From Cyanobium sp. ATX 6A2 (GTDB lineage: Bacteria > Cyanobacteriota > Cyanobacteriia > PCC-6307 > Cyanobiaceae): a DNA stretch of 64,000 nucleotides. The stretch is taken from positions 124,001 to 188,000 of the forward strand of contig NZ_JAGQCU010000004.1 of assembly GCF_024346355.1 (NCBI RefSeq), written 5' to 3'. This document shows positions 36,374-45,089 of this stretch, piece by piece (the first letter of the stretch is position 1; each line of letters starts with the position of its first letter). A model generated the notes under the pieces. That model saw only the letters and a list, made by a program, of their open reading frames with translations. It was not told where the DNA came from and made no database searches. The translations under genes and the position numbers were made by a program.

Positions 36374-36517
36374 TCAGGGCAGGGTGAAGCCCGACTGCAG
36401 GTGCTCGACGTCGAGCATCACCCAGGTGATCCACACCACCAGGGCGACGCCACCGGAGATGGCGGCGAAGCGGGCGACAAACCGGCCCGCCATCTCGAGA
36501 ACGCTGATCTCCTTCAC
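36374..36517 (-). CDS. Candidate small single-span membrane protein
   Basis: GTG 36517 gives 47 codons, or ATG 36493 gives 39 (MAGRFVARFAAISGGVALVV and on). A single hydrophobic helix (SGGVALVVWITWVMLDV) is flanked by a basic N-terminus and an acidic-polar tail ending SGFTLP. The layout looks like a genuine small membrane protein. It lies tail-to-tail with the SPFH gene and divergent from the antiporter gene. No family recognised. Confidence 0.5.
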   Translation of the reverse strand: MKEISVLEMAGRFVARFAAISGGVALVVWITWVMLDVEHLQSGFTLP

Positions 36518-36661
36518 CGGCAGGTCCCTGGTTGCGGTCCCACGCTATCGGCTCGCAACGTGCCCGCTCTCCTGCTGGTGATCCCGATCCCGATTCACTG
36601 ATCCCGGTCCCGATCGCTGGGGAGCAATGAAAGGATTCCCCACCGCCCCGGCCGTCTTGTC

Positions 36662-38008
36662 ATGGATCTGCCAACCCTGTTGCTCGCCACCGGCGGGCAC
36701 GAGATCGAAGCGGCCGAAACCCTGATCCAGGCGGGCAGGTTCGTGGTGATCCTGTTCGCCGCCCGGGCCCTGGCCGAGCTGATGGTGCGCCTGGGCCTGC
36801 CGGCCATCCTCGGGGAGCTGGTGGCGGGGGTGCTGATCGGCGTGTCCGGTCTGCATCTGATTCTGGCGCCGGAGCTGGCGGGGGAGCTCAACGCCGTGGC
36901 CCAGGGCACGATCGCTTCCCTGGCCCACGTGGGCCCCGACAAGGTGCAGGAGATCTATGACCACAGCTTTGCCAACCTCCAGGCGGTGGGCAAGATCGGC
37001 CTCTTCGCCCTGCTGTTTCTCACCGGCCTGGAGAGCGAACTGGAGGAACTGATGGCGGTGGGGGTGCAGGCAATCACGGTGGCCCTCACCGGGGTGTTGC
37101 TCCCCTTCGCCCTGGGCACCTTCGGCCTGCATGTCCTGTTTGCCGTGCCGCTGCTGCCGGCGATCTTTGCCGGTGCGGCGATGACCGCCACCAGCATCGG
37201 CATCACGGCCAGCGTGCTGGGCGAGCTGAAATTCCTGCGCACCCGGGACGGGCAGACGGTGATCGGTGCGGCGGTGCTCGATGACATCCTCGGCATCGTG
37301 ATCCTGGCTGTGGTGGTGGCGCTGGCGGGGGGCGGAGGCTTTGCGCTTGCTCCGGTGCTGAAGCTGGTTGCGGCGGCGGCGGTGTTCGTGGTGGTGGCCC
37401 TGTTCCTGAGCCGCACAGCAGCCCCCGCCTTCGACTGGCTGCTCGATCGCCTGCGGGCTCCCGGCGAGGTGGTGGTGGCGGCCTTCCTGGTGCTGTCGCT
37501 GGCCTGTTTCACGGCCCAGGCGTTCGGCCTCGAGGCCGCCCTCGGAGCGTTTGCCGGTGGCCTGATCCTGAGTTCCTCCCGGCACCGGCACGAGATCGAG
37601 GAGGCGGTGAAGCCCCTGGTGGTGTTGTTCGCCACGGTGTTCTTCGTGCTGATCGGCAGCGGCCTCAACCTGGCTGTTCTCAATCCCTTCGATGCCGCCA
37701 ACCACGAGGGTCTGGTGATGGCCGGTTTCCTGCTCGTGGCGGCCGTGGTCAGCAAGGTGGCGGCTGGCTGGAGCTACCTGAGCAAGGAGCCCACCAACCG
37801 GCTGGCGGTGGGACTGGGGATGCTGCCCCGCGGCGAGGTGGGGCTGATCTTCCTCGGCCTGGGCACCCAGACCGGGGTGCTGGGACCCTCGCTGGAGGCG
37901 GCGATTCTGCTGATGGTGATGGGCACCACCTTCCTGGCGCCGGTGCTGTTGCGCCTGGTGCTGGCCAAACCGGGAGCCAGCGGTGATCTTGTGGAGGTGG
38001 CCCCCTGA
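36662..38008 (+). CDS. CPA2-family cation:proton antiporter (NhaS3-like)
   Basis: A 448-residue membrane protein with about twelve helices. CPA2 hallmarks are LGLPAILGELVAGVLIGVSG near residue 48, TATSIGITASVLGELKFL in the middle and the paired acids in VIGAAVLDDILGIVILAVVV that carry ions. GAFAGGLILSSSRHRHEIEE and LPRGEVGLIFLGLG are also typical. It resembles the thylakoid Na+(K+)/H+ antiporter NhaS3 of Synechocystis in layout and length. No C-terminal TrkA domain is present. Confidence 0.83.
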   Translation: MDLPTLLLATGGHEIEAAETLIQAGRFVVILFAARALAELMVRLGLPAILGELVAGVLIGVSGLHLILAPELAGELNAVAQGTIASLAHVGPDKVQEIYDHSFANLQAVGKIGLFALLFLTGLESELEELMAVGVQAITVALTGVLLPFALGTFGLHVLFAVPLLPAIFAGAAMTATSIGITASVLGELKFLRTRDGQTVIGAAVLDDILGIVILAVVVALAGGGGFALAPVLKLVAAAAVFVVVALFLSRTAAPAFDWLLDRLRAPGEVVVAAFLVLSLACFTAQAFGLEAALGAFAGGLILSSSRHRHEIEEAVKPLVVLFATVFFVLIGSGLNLAVLNPFDAANHEGLVMAGFLLVAAVVSKVAAGWSYLSKEPTNRLAVGLGMLPRGEVGLIFLGLGTQTGVLGPSLEAAILLMVMGTTFLAPVLLRLVLAKPGASGDLVEVAP

Positions 38009-38156
38009 GGCCCCCCGTTGACATGGAACGCCCTCAGGATGGTGCGGATTGCGCGAGAGCAGCGTGAGCGCTGCCACCTGACGGCATGAGGAGATGTGAA
38101 CCGCGATCCGGCTCCCGAAGGGCCGTTCCTACGTTTGAAGAGGTGATCAGGCCTCT

Positions 38157-38882
38157 ATGCGCGCGAATGTGGCTCCCCGGGAAGGTGCCCGCCTGGAGGC
38201 TCTGAGGAATTACCGCATCCTTGATACGGGCTGCGAGCAGTCGTACGACGACATCACCATTCTGGCGGCTCACCTGTGTGACGTGCCGATTGCCCTGATC
38301 AGCCTGGTGGATGTTGATCGTCAGTGGTTCAAATCAAAAGTCGGCCTCGAGGTCAGCGAAACGAGCCGTGATGTGTCCTTCTGCGCCCACGCGATTCTTG
38401 ATGAGCAGATCCTTGTGGTGAATGATGCCCGCACGGATGACCGCTTCTGTGACAACCCCCTCGTTCGCGGTGACCCTCAGATCGTGTTCTACGCAGGTGT
38501 GCCGCTCTGCACCCCGGAAAGCGCAAGGATCGGCACACTCTGTGTGATTGATCATCAGCCCCGTCGCCTCAGCGAGGTGCAGATCCGGTCTCTCGAAGCA
38601 CTGGCCCGTCAGGTTGTGCTGCAGCTGGAGCTGAAACGGGTTTCCGATCAGCTTGCTGGAGCGCTTGAGCGCATCAACGTGATGGAGGAGCTGATCCCGA
38701 TCTGCTCCTACTGCAAGGGCATCCGCAACGATCAGGGATATTGGCAGAGCGTTGAGGCCTTCATCAAGAGCCATGACAACGTGGAATTCTCCCATGGTGT
38801 CTGCAATACCTGCATGGAGAAATACTTCCCGGAAGTGGTTCCCTCCACAGAGGAACCATCAGGAGAAGGAGATCAGCACTGA
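38157..38882 (+). CDS. GAF-domain protein with C-terminal Cys cluster
   Basis: A 241-residue signalling protein. The GAF domain runs from about 10 to 160 (YRILDTGCEQSYDDITILAA, ISLVDVDRQWFKSKVG, FYAGVPLCTPESARIGTLCV). After a short coiled coil (LKRVSDQLAGALERINVMEE), residues 182-225 hold PICSYCKGIRNDQGYWQSVE and GVCNTCMEKYFPE, a pattern of paired cysteines seen at the end of many cyanobacterial response regulators. No chromophore-binding cysteine is evident, so light sensing is not indicated. Ligand unknown. Confidence 0.8.
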   Translation: MRANVAPREGARLEALRNYRILDTGCEQSYDDITILAAHLCDVPIALISLVDVDRQWFKSKVGLEVSETSRDVSFCAHAILDEQILVVNDARTDDRFCDNPLVRGDPQIVFYAGVPLCTPESARIGTLCVIDHQPRRLSEVQIRSLEALARQVVLQLELKRVSDQLAGALERINVMEELIPICSYCKGIRNDQGYWQSVEAFIKSHDNVEFSHGVCNTCMEKYFPEVVPSTEEPSGEGDQH

Positions 38883-39006
38883 TGGTGGAGAACACCACCT
38901 TTCCCTTCATGCCGGCGTAAGTCGTTCAGCAGACGCAGCAGGCCCTGGTGGCCACGCCTCAACCCCGAGACGATCAGACCGCACCGATCGCTGATCAGCT
39001 CGCCGC

Positions 39007-39399
39007 TCAGGGTTCGACGCCCCAGGGTGTCCAGCCTGCTTCCCGGAACAGGCGATAGGCCACGGTGGAGTTGACCACGGGATCGAGCAGTTCCTCGGGA
39101 TTCTCGATGCCCATGGAGGCGATCAGCCGCCGGTTGGCGGTGTAGTGAATCTGAAACAGGCCGATGCAGTCGCCGCCGCAGCCGCGGGCGGTGGGCGTGA
39201 GGCCGCTCTCCAGATAGGCCACGCGGATGGCGTTGACCATGTGCTCGCCGGGCCACACCTCGCGGATGGCGGCGAGGGCATCGGCCTGCGGGGTTTCGTT
39301 GGCCATCGCCTGCGGCGAGGGCCAGAATCCCACCAGGCTCAGGGTTGCCAGCAGGGCGATGGCGGCCGGGCGGGCAGAGCGCGGAACGAAGCAGCGCAT
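39007..39399 (-). CDS. Secreted lysozyme/transglycosylase-like protein
   Basis: A 130-residue exported protein from ATG 39399 with a signal peptide (PAAIALLATLSLVGFWPSPQ, cleavage near AMANE). The mature part has VNAIRVAYLESGLTPTARGC with a glutamate in the position of the lytic transglycosylase acid, then GDCIGLFQIHYTANRRLI and LDPVVNSTVAYRLFREAGWT, the usual SLT-fold landmarks. Probably acts on peptidoglycan. The two cysteines may form a disulfide. Confidence 0.75.
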   Translation of the reverse strand: MRCFVPRSARPAAIALLATLSLVGFWPSPQAMANETPQADALAAIREVWPGEHMVNAIRVAYLESGLTPTARGCGGDCIGLFQIHYTANRRLIASMGIENPEELLDPVVNSTVAYRLFREAGWTPWGVEP

Positions 39400-39588
39400 C
39401 GCCGCAACATCAGAACAGGCCGGAAACGTAACGGCCCCAGACCGCTGCAGCAACCGGCACGGTTCAGCGGATTCACCCGGTGTGCCTCAGGTGTCATTGC
39501 CCACACGGTGTTCGTCTTGAACACCTGTTGGCCTCGGGAGGTGCCAGACCCGTGCTGTCCAGAGCGTCACCCGTGGTTTCCATCCTCC

Positions 39589-40263
39589 ATGGCCCAACCC
39601 GGCGCTCCCCCTGAACCAGACCATCCCCTCGATCCAGGGTCATCGCCGCTGGCCCGGCCGGCCGCCGTGCTGCGCTGGCTTCAGCAGGGCCACGAACGCT
39701 TCCTGGAGGGCCACTCCCTGCACCCCCACAGCACCCGTGAACGCATGCGGGCCGTGGTGGAGGGGCAGCACCCGCTGGCGGCGGTGCTCGGCTGTGCCGA
39801 TTCGCGGGTGCCGGTGGAGCTGCTGTTCGACTCCGGGTTCGGCGACCTGTTTGTGGTGCGCAACGCCGGCACGATGAGCACCACCGCGGCGATCGCCTCG
39901 CTCGAGTATGCGGTGGGCCATCTGGATGTGCCGCTGATCTGCGTGCTCGGCCATGAGGCCTGCGGCGCCGTGTCGGCGGCCCTGCATCCCGAACTGCTGC
40001 TCACTCCGAGCCTGTCCCAGGTGGTGGGCCAGCTGCGCATGGAGCTGCTGCAGTACGGCAACCACCTGTCGCTGGAGGACTCCTGCCGGCGCCACACCCT
40101 CAGCGCCGCCGGCAATCTGGTGCATTCCAGCGTGCTGCTCACCGATCGGGTGCGCGCCGGGCAGCTGGCGGTGGTGGCCGGCTACTACGACCTGCACAGT
40201 TCCGCGATCGACTGGATGGGCCATGTGGAGGCGATCCGCTATCCCGGCCCGGCCGAACGCTGA
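39589..40263 (+). CDS. Beta-class carbonic anhydrase
   Basis: A 224-residue enzyme that interconverts CO2 and bicarbonate. The zinc ligands are Cys69 (VLGCADSRVPVE), His122 and Cys125 (CVLGHEACGAVSAAL), with the Asp71-Arg73 dyad. RNAGTMSTTAAIASLEYAVG and VAGYYDLHSSAIDWMG complete the family pattern. No signal peptide is obvious, although the N-terminal 20 residues are Pro-rich. Whether it is carboxysomal or cytosolic cannot be told; it is not in a carboxysome operon here. Confidence 0.9.
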   Translation: MAQPGAPPEPDHPLDPGSSPLARPAAVLRWLQQGHERFLEGHSLHPHSTRERMRAVVEGQHPLAAVLGCADSRVPVELLFDSGFGDLFVVRNAGTMSTTAAIASLEYAVGHLDVPLICVLGHEACGAVSAALHPELLLTPSLSQVVGQLRMELLQYGNHLSLEDSCRRHTLSAAGNLVHSSVLLTDRVRAGQLAVVAGYYDLHSSAIDWMGHVEAIRYPGPAER

Positions 40264-40293
40264 GCGGCTCCTCGACTCAGTTCAGGACTGTCT

Positions 40294-40494
40294 TCAGTGC
40301 AGGAAGCCGAGGTCCTCGAACTGGGGCACCAGCCAGGCAGGAATGCCGTCGTAGTCCCATTGCCAGACGTCGCCAGGGCCGAGGTAAACGGCCTGCCCGG
40401 CCAGGTAGGCCTGGGCCAGGGTGCCCAGATCGAGTTTCTGCAGGGCATCCTCCCGGTGCATCCTGCGGGCGCGCTTGGCGGCGTTGCCTGTCAT
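40294..40494 (-). CDS. Hypothetical protein, 66 residues
   Basis: Starting at ATG 40494 (MTGNAAKRARRMHREDALQK), the chain is basic at the N-terminus and ends with GDVWQWDYDGIPAWLVPQFE, rich in Trp and acidic residues. The frame continues upstream to 40575 with hydrophobic residues. No family known; the sequence looks coding because of its balanced composition. Confidence 0.55.
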   Translation of the reverse strand: MTGNAAKRARRMHREDALQKLDLGTLAQAYLAGQAVYLGPGDVWQWDYDGIPAWLVPQFEDLGFLH

Positions 40495-40621
40495 GGCGTG
40501 TCCCGCAGGGCAGCGGCCGTGTTGAAGCACCAGCCTAAGGAGCACGATCGCCGCGGCTGCCAGCTCCAGCCGCACCTAGAACGCGGAGGGAGGAACGCGG
40601 GCAGGAGGAGCGTTGGCGTTG

Positions 40622-41278
40622 ATGGTTGGACCCATTCCCGCAATGTTGAGACGGCTGGCCTGCGCCTGTGGGGCAGCCACCCTGGCCCTGGCGCCGGCTG
40701 TGGCCGCCCCGGCTCCGAATGGCACCTGGCTGTCGCAGCCCCAGATCTGGTTCTATGCCACCAACGGCGCGATGTCCGGGGTGATGGCCCAGATCCGCGC
40801 CGAGGGCTACCGGGTGGTGTTTCTCGACGTCCGCAACGTGGCCGACGCCGTGCAGCGGGAGGTGGCGGCGGAGGCCCGCAGCCAGGGGTTGAGTCCGGTG
40901 GTCTGGGTGCAGTCGCCCCAGTACCGGAGGATGGGGATCGCCGACCTGGTGCATGAAGCCCGCCATGGCGATGGCATCCAGGTGGATGACCACTTCTTCG
41001 CCAACTACAGCATGGCGGCGTTCTACCGGCTGCGGCATGTGTACAACAAGCCGATCTACTGCAGCATTCAGCCGTTCCAGGCGGCCCTGGTGCCCCAGGT
41101 GGGCTGCAATCAGCTGGATGTGCAGTGCTACACAGCCCAGACGTTCCAGAGCTGCCTGAAGCTGGCCGACCGGCTCGGGGCGGTGGTGAGCCTGTCCACC
41201 CAGAACACCCTGGGCCATCGGCCGGGCCTGGGCCCCCGCCTGTTCAACACCTTCCTCTGGCCGGACAGAACTCCCTGA
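40622..41278 (+). CDS. Exported hypothetical protein, GH-like barrel possible
   Basis: A 218-residue protein with a signal peptide (MLRRLACACGAATLALAPAV, cleavage near AVAAPAP). The mature part includes IWFYATNGAMSGVMAQIRAE, YRVVFLDVRNVADAVQREVA, LSPVVWVQSPQYRRMG and DGIQVDDHFFANYS, strand-helix alternation with a DD pair reminiscent of TIM-barrel glycosidase-like proteins. C-terminal cysteines (PIYCSI, VGCNQLDVQCY) may form disulfides. The function is unknown. Confidence 0.6.
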   Translation: MVGPIPAMLRRLACACGAATLALAPAVAAPAPNGTWLSQPQIWFYATNGAMSGVMAQIRAEGYRVVFLDVRNVADAVQREVAAEARSQGLSPVVWVQSPQYRRMGIADLVHEARHGDGIQVDDHFFANYSMAAFYRLRHVYNKPIYCSIQPFQAALVPQVGCNQLDVQCYTAQTFQSCLKLADRLGAVVSLSTQNTLGHRPGLGPRLFNTFLWPDRTP

Positions 41279-41381
41279 AGCCCTGAACTCTCAAAGCCCG
41301 GCAGCGAGCATCGGCAGTCTGCTGGTTTGGGCGTGGCATGGCCGGCGGCGGCGTGCTTCGCCATGCAGCAGGAGGGCCGCG

Positions 41382-41603
41382 TCAGAACTTGCGCAGCTCC
41401 CGGCGCACCTTGCCGGGATCGCCCGAATGGTGATAGTTGAAGATCAGGATCGGCACGGCGATCAGCAGCAGAACGATCGCAGCCACCACGCCGGGGGAGT
41501 GAACCGCGCCCGAGGCACTTCGGCGATGGGAGCCTCCGGCAACCCTTCGCCGGCGCCGCCACGGTGGGGATGGACAGGTGGGTCCCATGAATGGATTCGG
41601 CAT
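41382..41603 (-). CDS. Candidate small membrane protein, 73 residues
   Basis: A basic N-terminus (PWRRRRRVAGGSHRRSASG) precedes one hydrophobic helix (GVVAAIVLLLIAVPILIFNY) and a charged tail ending DPGKVRRELRKF. It starts 7 bases after the stop of the large iron-sulfur/cyclic-nucleotide protein on the same strand and may be its operon partner. No family recognised. Confidence 0.5.
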   Translation of the reverse strand: MPNPFMGPTCPSPPWRRRRRVAGGSHRRSASGAVHSPGVVAAIVLLLIAVPILIFNYHHSGDPGKVRRELRKF

Positions 41604-41610
41604 GGGGAGA

Positions 41611-44385
41611 TCAGCGCGGTGAGCGCATCAGCCGTTGCAGCTGCATGCTCTCCAGTTCCAGCACCCGGCGGGCGAACTCGGGATCACGCTCAAGCACCGC
41701 ATCGAAGGAATCCACCGGTACCGCCAGCACCCGGGTGGCGTCGGCTTCCGCCACGATCGTGCTCTCGGAGGCGCTGTGGGTGAGCACCTGCAGTTCGTCG
41801 AGCACCCGCCCGGGCTCCATCTCCTCCAGCCACGCCCGCTGGCCGTCACGGTGCCGCACCGTGGCCCTGCCCTCGATCAGCAGCAGCAGCTCCCGGCAGG
41901 TGTCACCGGCTTCGGTGATCAGGTCTCCGCAGGCGAACACGCGCAGCTGGGCCCGCTCGCACAGGGCCGCCAGGGTGTCGGCATCACTGCGGCGGAAGAA
42001 ATCGCTGGTGGCCAGAAACACCCGCTTCTCCAGATCCGGGCAGTCCCGCAGGGCCGGGGTGCCCTGCAGCGTCTGCACGGCCCGGGCGGTCTGCGCCAGC
42101 AGGGGCGGAACGTCGCCGCCACCCATCTGGGCCGAACGGGCCCGGGCCCGTTCCGGATCCACACAGGCCGTGAGGAACAGGGCCGCTGCCGCCACGATGG
42201 GGCTGGGGTCAACCATCAGGCTGTCGAGGAAGGCCAGGGTTTCGGCAACGGGCACCTCCAGAGGGCAGGAGGGTGCCTGGCCGCCGGGGCGTCCAAGGGC
42301 CTCACGCACGGCCGGAGACAGGCGGCCTGCCCAGTCGTTCTCCTGAACCAGCTCCGGCAACCCCAGCGGTGCGATGGCCTGCAGACGCTGCACCAGCTTG
42401 GGCACGCACGGATCGTCCTGAAGGGTGGCCAGGGCGTTCAGGATCGCCCGCAGGCTCAGTTCCTTGCGGAGCTTGAGGCGGTCGTCGAGCAGGGCCAGAA
42501 CGGCGGTCTGATCCCGCAGGGCGCCCCGATGCAGGGCCCGGTAGCCGTCTGTGAGCGCCGGCAACCGCTCCAGCAGCAGCTCCAGTTTGTGGATCGCCGC
42601 GGCCCGGGGGGAGAGATCGTGGCGCACGATCTCGTCCTCCTGTGAGGAGATGCCGTACTCGCGGCGCAGGGCCTGCAGCGCCTGGCCATTGGCCCCTGCA
42701 CCGGCCTGGCCGTCGGCGTCATGGAGGCGCTGAACCAGCATCAGCCGCTCCAGCGACTTGCGGTAACCGCTGAGACGGATCTGGTCTTCGAGGCTGCGGC
42801 GGCTGTCGGGATCGAGCAGGTCGGGATCCTCCACCCCCAGTTCTTCGAGCAGGTGGCGGTGCTCGTCGTTGCTGATGCCGAGGGAGAGGCGCATCTGCTT
42901 GAGCACCTCCAGACTGCTGGCGGCGTTGACGAACCCCTCCTCGAGGGCCTCCCGAACGACACCCTTGTAGGCCTCCAAGCGCTTCTGGCCGGTGAAGCCC
43001 GGCAGCACCTTGGCGAGCACATACACCTCTTCGGTTCCCAGGTCGGCCAGGGAGCGGCTGTCGAGATAGCGGCCCACGTCGAGATCCATGCGGGCCAGCT
43101 GCTTGCGGAAGCGCTCGGCCAGATTCTCGCGGCTGTAGAGCGCGGGCGAACGCCCCCAGCCCCGGTAGAGCCAAAGGGTGCTCAGCGCCACCAGGGTCAC
43201 GTCGAAGAGGTACTGAACCCAGAGCGGCAGCAGCAGGAGCAGGGGGCGGCCGGAGAACAGGAAAAAGAAGTTGAACACCAGATAGGTGGCCACCAGGAAC
43301 ACCCGGTGACGGAGACGGTCGCGATCGGGCTCAGCGCCGTGGCGGCGCACCCGACGCCGCAGACCAGCCTCGATCGCCCGGCCCGCCACCACCCCCAGCC
43401 AGGTGCACAGCCCCAGGATCAGGGGCACCGCCACCAGGCGCGGCACGTCGATCACCTGGCCGAACAGGTAGAGGCCCGGACGGAGCAGCAGCTCGAGCTG
43501 GTTGCTCTGGCGCAGCCAGGCCCCGGAGAAGTAGTAGTCCCAGTTGCCCGCGTAGAGGTAGTAGTAGAGGAAGTAACCCACCACCAGCCCCACGTAGCCG
43601 TAGCGCTCGAAGGCGAAGGCAGGGGTGGGGAGGCGGGCCCAGTAGGTGCGTTCGGCGTCGATGTCGATGCAGGGCTGCTGGCAGGCCACACAGGCGCTCT
43701 GCTCGCTGCCATCCGGCTGAACGGTGCGGCACATCGACTGGGTGATGGGCGTGGCGGCCATGTGGGCCCTGCTGCCGAGCAGACCGGAGGGGGTGGAGTA
43801 GATGCTCTGCACCGGCGCCATCGGGCAGAAGTACTGGCACCAGCTCTTACCGCCATAGAGCCAGCCCACGGCCATCGCGCAGGCGATCGTGAACGTGAGC
43901 CAGGCGAACAGCACCAGCCGGTCGGCATTGAAGAAGAGGATGCGGCCGCAGAGGCCCACGAAGAGCCAGCCGAACTGGAGGCGGGAGTAGTGCTTGCCGA
44001 GCCAGGAGTCGGCCGGCACCCGGGCCAGCTGCCAGCGCGTTTCACCGGTCTTCGGATTCACCCGGGCGATCTGGCGCTGCAGCCCCAGGGCCCGGGGGAT
44101 CTGGGAGAGAAACGAGAGCGGGCAGATGCGCCGCCACAGCTCATGGCCGAACACCAGCAGCACGAACACGCCGGCAGGTACCACCAGGCCCCAGAACAGG
44201 GTGGTGGCGAGGGGATAGGGCGTCTCCACCAGGCAGGTGCCCTGCACCGGAACGCACGTGTCCGGCAGCCGCAGCGGGCTCCAGGGGTGGTCGGGCTCGG
44301 TGAACCGCGGCGTGAACGGGTCGTAGAGCAGCGAGGCGATGATCAGCAACCAGCCGGTGGTGAGCCCCCACCGCAGCAGATGCAT
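41611..44385 (-). CDS. NapH/NosR-like iron-sulfur membrane protein fused to cyclic-nucleotide-binding domain
   Basis: A 924-residue protein from ATG 44385 (GTG 44424 possible). Residues 1-430 hold about nine membrane helices and cysteine motifs of the NapH/NosR/RdxA type: RRICPLSFLSQIP, WCQYFCPMAPVQSIYS and CVACQQPCIDID, the last resembling a [4Fe-4S] ferredoxin motif. Residues 450-740 are helical and charged without a known fold. The C-terminal 130 residues form a cyclic-nucleotide-binding domain (VFACGDLITEAGDTCRELLL, DELQVLTHSASESTIVAEAD, VLAVPVDSFDAVL). This suggests a membrane electron-transfer module gated by a nucleotide, which is inference. I know no characterised member. Confidence 0.75.
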   Translation of the reverse strand: MHLLRWGLTTGWLLIIASLLYDPFTPRFTEPDHPWSPLRLPDTCVPVQGTCLVETPYPLATTLFWGLVVPAGVFVLLVFGHELWRRICPLSFLSQIPRALGLQRQIARVNPKTGETRWQLARVPADSWLGKHYSRLQFGWLFVGLCGRILFFNADRLVLFAWLTFTIACAMAVGWLYGGKSWCQYFCPMAPVQSIYSTPSGLLGSRAHMAATPITQSMCRTVQPDGSEQSACVACQQPCIDIDAERTYWARLPTPAFAFERYGYVGLVVGYFLYYYLYAGNWDYYFSGAWLRQSNQLELLLRPGLYLFGQVIDVPRLVAVPLILGLCTWLGVVAGRAIEAGLRRRVRRHGAEPDRDRLRHRVFLVATYLVFNFFFLFSGRPLLLLLPLWVQYLFDVTLVALSTLWLYRGWGRSPALYSRENLAERFRKQLARMDLDVGRYLDSRSLADLGTEEVYVLAKVLPGFTGQKRLEAYKGVVREALEEGFVNAASSLEVLKQMRLSLGISNDEHRHLLEELGVEDPDLLDPDSRRSLEDQIRLSGYRKSLERLMLVQRLHDADGQAGAGANGQALQALRREYGISSQEDEIVRHDLSPRAAAIHKLELLLERLPALTDGYRALHRGALRDQTAVLALLDDRLKLRKELSLRAILNALATLQDDPCVPKLVQRLQAIAPLGLPELVQENDWAGRLSPAVREALGRPGGQAPSCPLEVPVAETLAFLDSLMVDPSPIVAAAALFLTACVDPERARARSAQMGGGDVPPLLAQTARAVQTLQGTPALRDCPDLEKRVFLATSDFFRRSDADTLAALCERAQLRVFACGDLITEAGDTCRELLLLIEGRATVRHRDGQRAWLEEMEPGRVLDELQVLTHSASESTIVAEADATRVLAVPVDSFDAVLERDPEFARRVLELESMQLQRLMRSPR

Positions 44386-44491
44386 GCGCCGTTCCGACAC
44401 CTGAGAGCCCTCGCTGTTGCTCACCTGCGGTGCCGAACCTAGCGGTGGTTGCGGAGGCCGGATGACAGCTGCTGTACCGATCAGTTCGGCA

Positions 44492-44640
44492 TCACCGCTG
44501 TGGGAGCTTCGATTGGTCTGGGATGGGATCTGTGAACTTCCTGTTCTGCGTTCCCCAGGCATGCAGTTCCTCCAGCACGGAGATCAGCTCCAGGCCCTTG
44601 CCCGTGAGGGCGTATTCCACTCTGGGCGGCACCTCCGGAT
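44492..44640 (-). pseudogene. HxlR-family regulator, C-terminal fragment
   Basis: The last 47 codons read EVPPRVEYALTGKGLELISV then LEELHAWGTQNRK, the hallmark end of HxlR winged-helix regulators. The N-terminal two thirds, including the DNA-recognition helix, are absent; the frame instead continues into antisense of a pirin fragment. Regulators of this family often lie divergently beside pirin genes, so a deletion spanning both 5' ends explains the arrangement. Confidence 0.65.
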
Positions 44641-44669
44641 GAACCGCTTTGCCGGCCACCACCATCCGC

Positions 44670-45050
44670 AGTGGACTGGGTTCGGCTGGCATCCCCACCG
44701 TCACATGGAGCTCATCACGGTGATGGTCGAAGGGGATCTCACCCATCGCGATTCCCTGGGCCACACCCACACCCTCAGCGCCGGTGAGGTGCAGGTTCTC
44801 AGCGCGGGCAGCGGCATCATTCACAGCGAGATGAATGCAGGCCACCGGCCCTGCCGTTTCCTGCAGATCTGGATCGAGCCGGATTCTCGAGATGGGCTCC
44901 CTGCCTACGATCAGAGGCGTTACGCCATCGGCAGCACCTGGATTCCGTTGATCGATCCTGCTCAGGCCGATGCCGCCATGAGCCTCCACGTGCCCGGTGT
45001 CAACTACGTAGGCGGCTCGGGGTGGGCGAGAAGCGCCTCATGCAGGATGC
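44670..45050 (+). pseudogene. Pirin-family protein, truncated at both ends
   Basis: The open plus-strand frame 44417-45058 contains a clear pirin cupin core: GFGWHPHRHMELITVMVEG (metal histidines), GEVQVLSAGSGIIHSEMNAG and FLQIWIEPDSR. The usual N-terminal section before this core is lacking, and the sequence 5' of about 44670 is antisense to the HxlR fragment. The C-terminus also stops early after DPAQADAAMSLH, lacking the second cupin. The coding start in the track frame is therefore not the ancestral one. Confidence 0.65.
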
Positions 45051-45089
45051 GGTGCTGAGAACGGCCCCAACAGTCCGAGGGTCCCTTTT

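Noticed and set aside
44417-45058. An intact pirin gene of 213 residues
   Set aside because: The first 80 residues are antisense to an HxlR C-terminus and do not resemble pirin, and the C-terminal cupin is missing.
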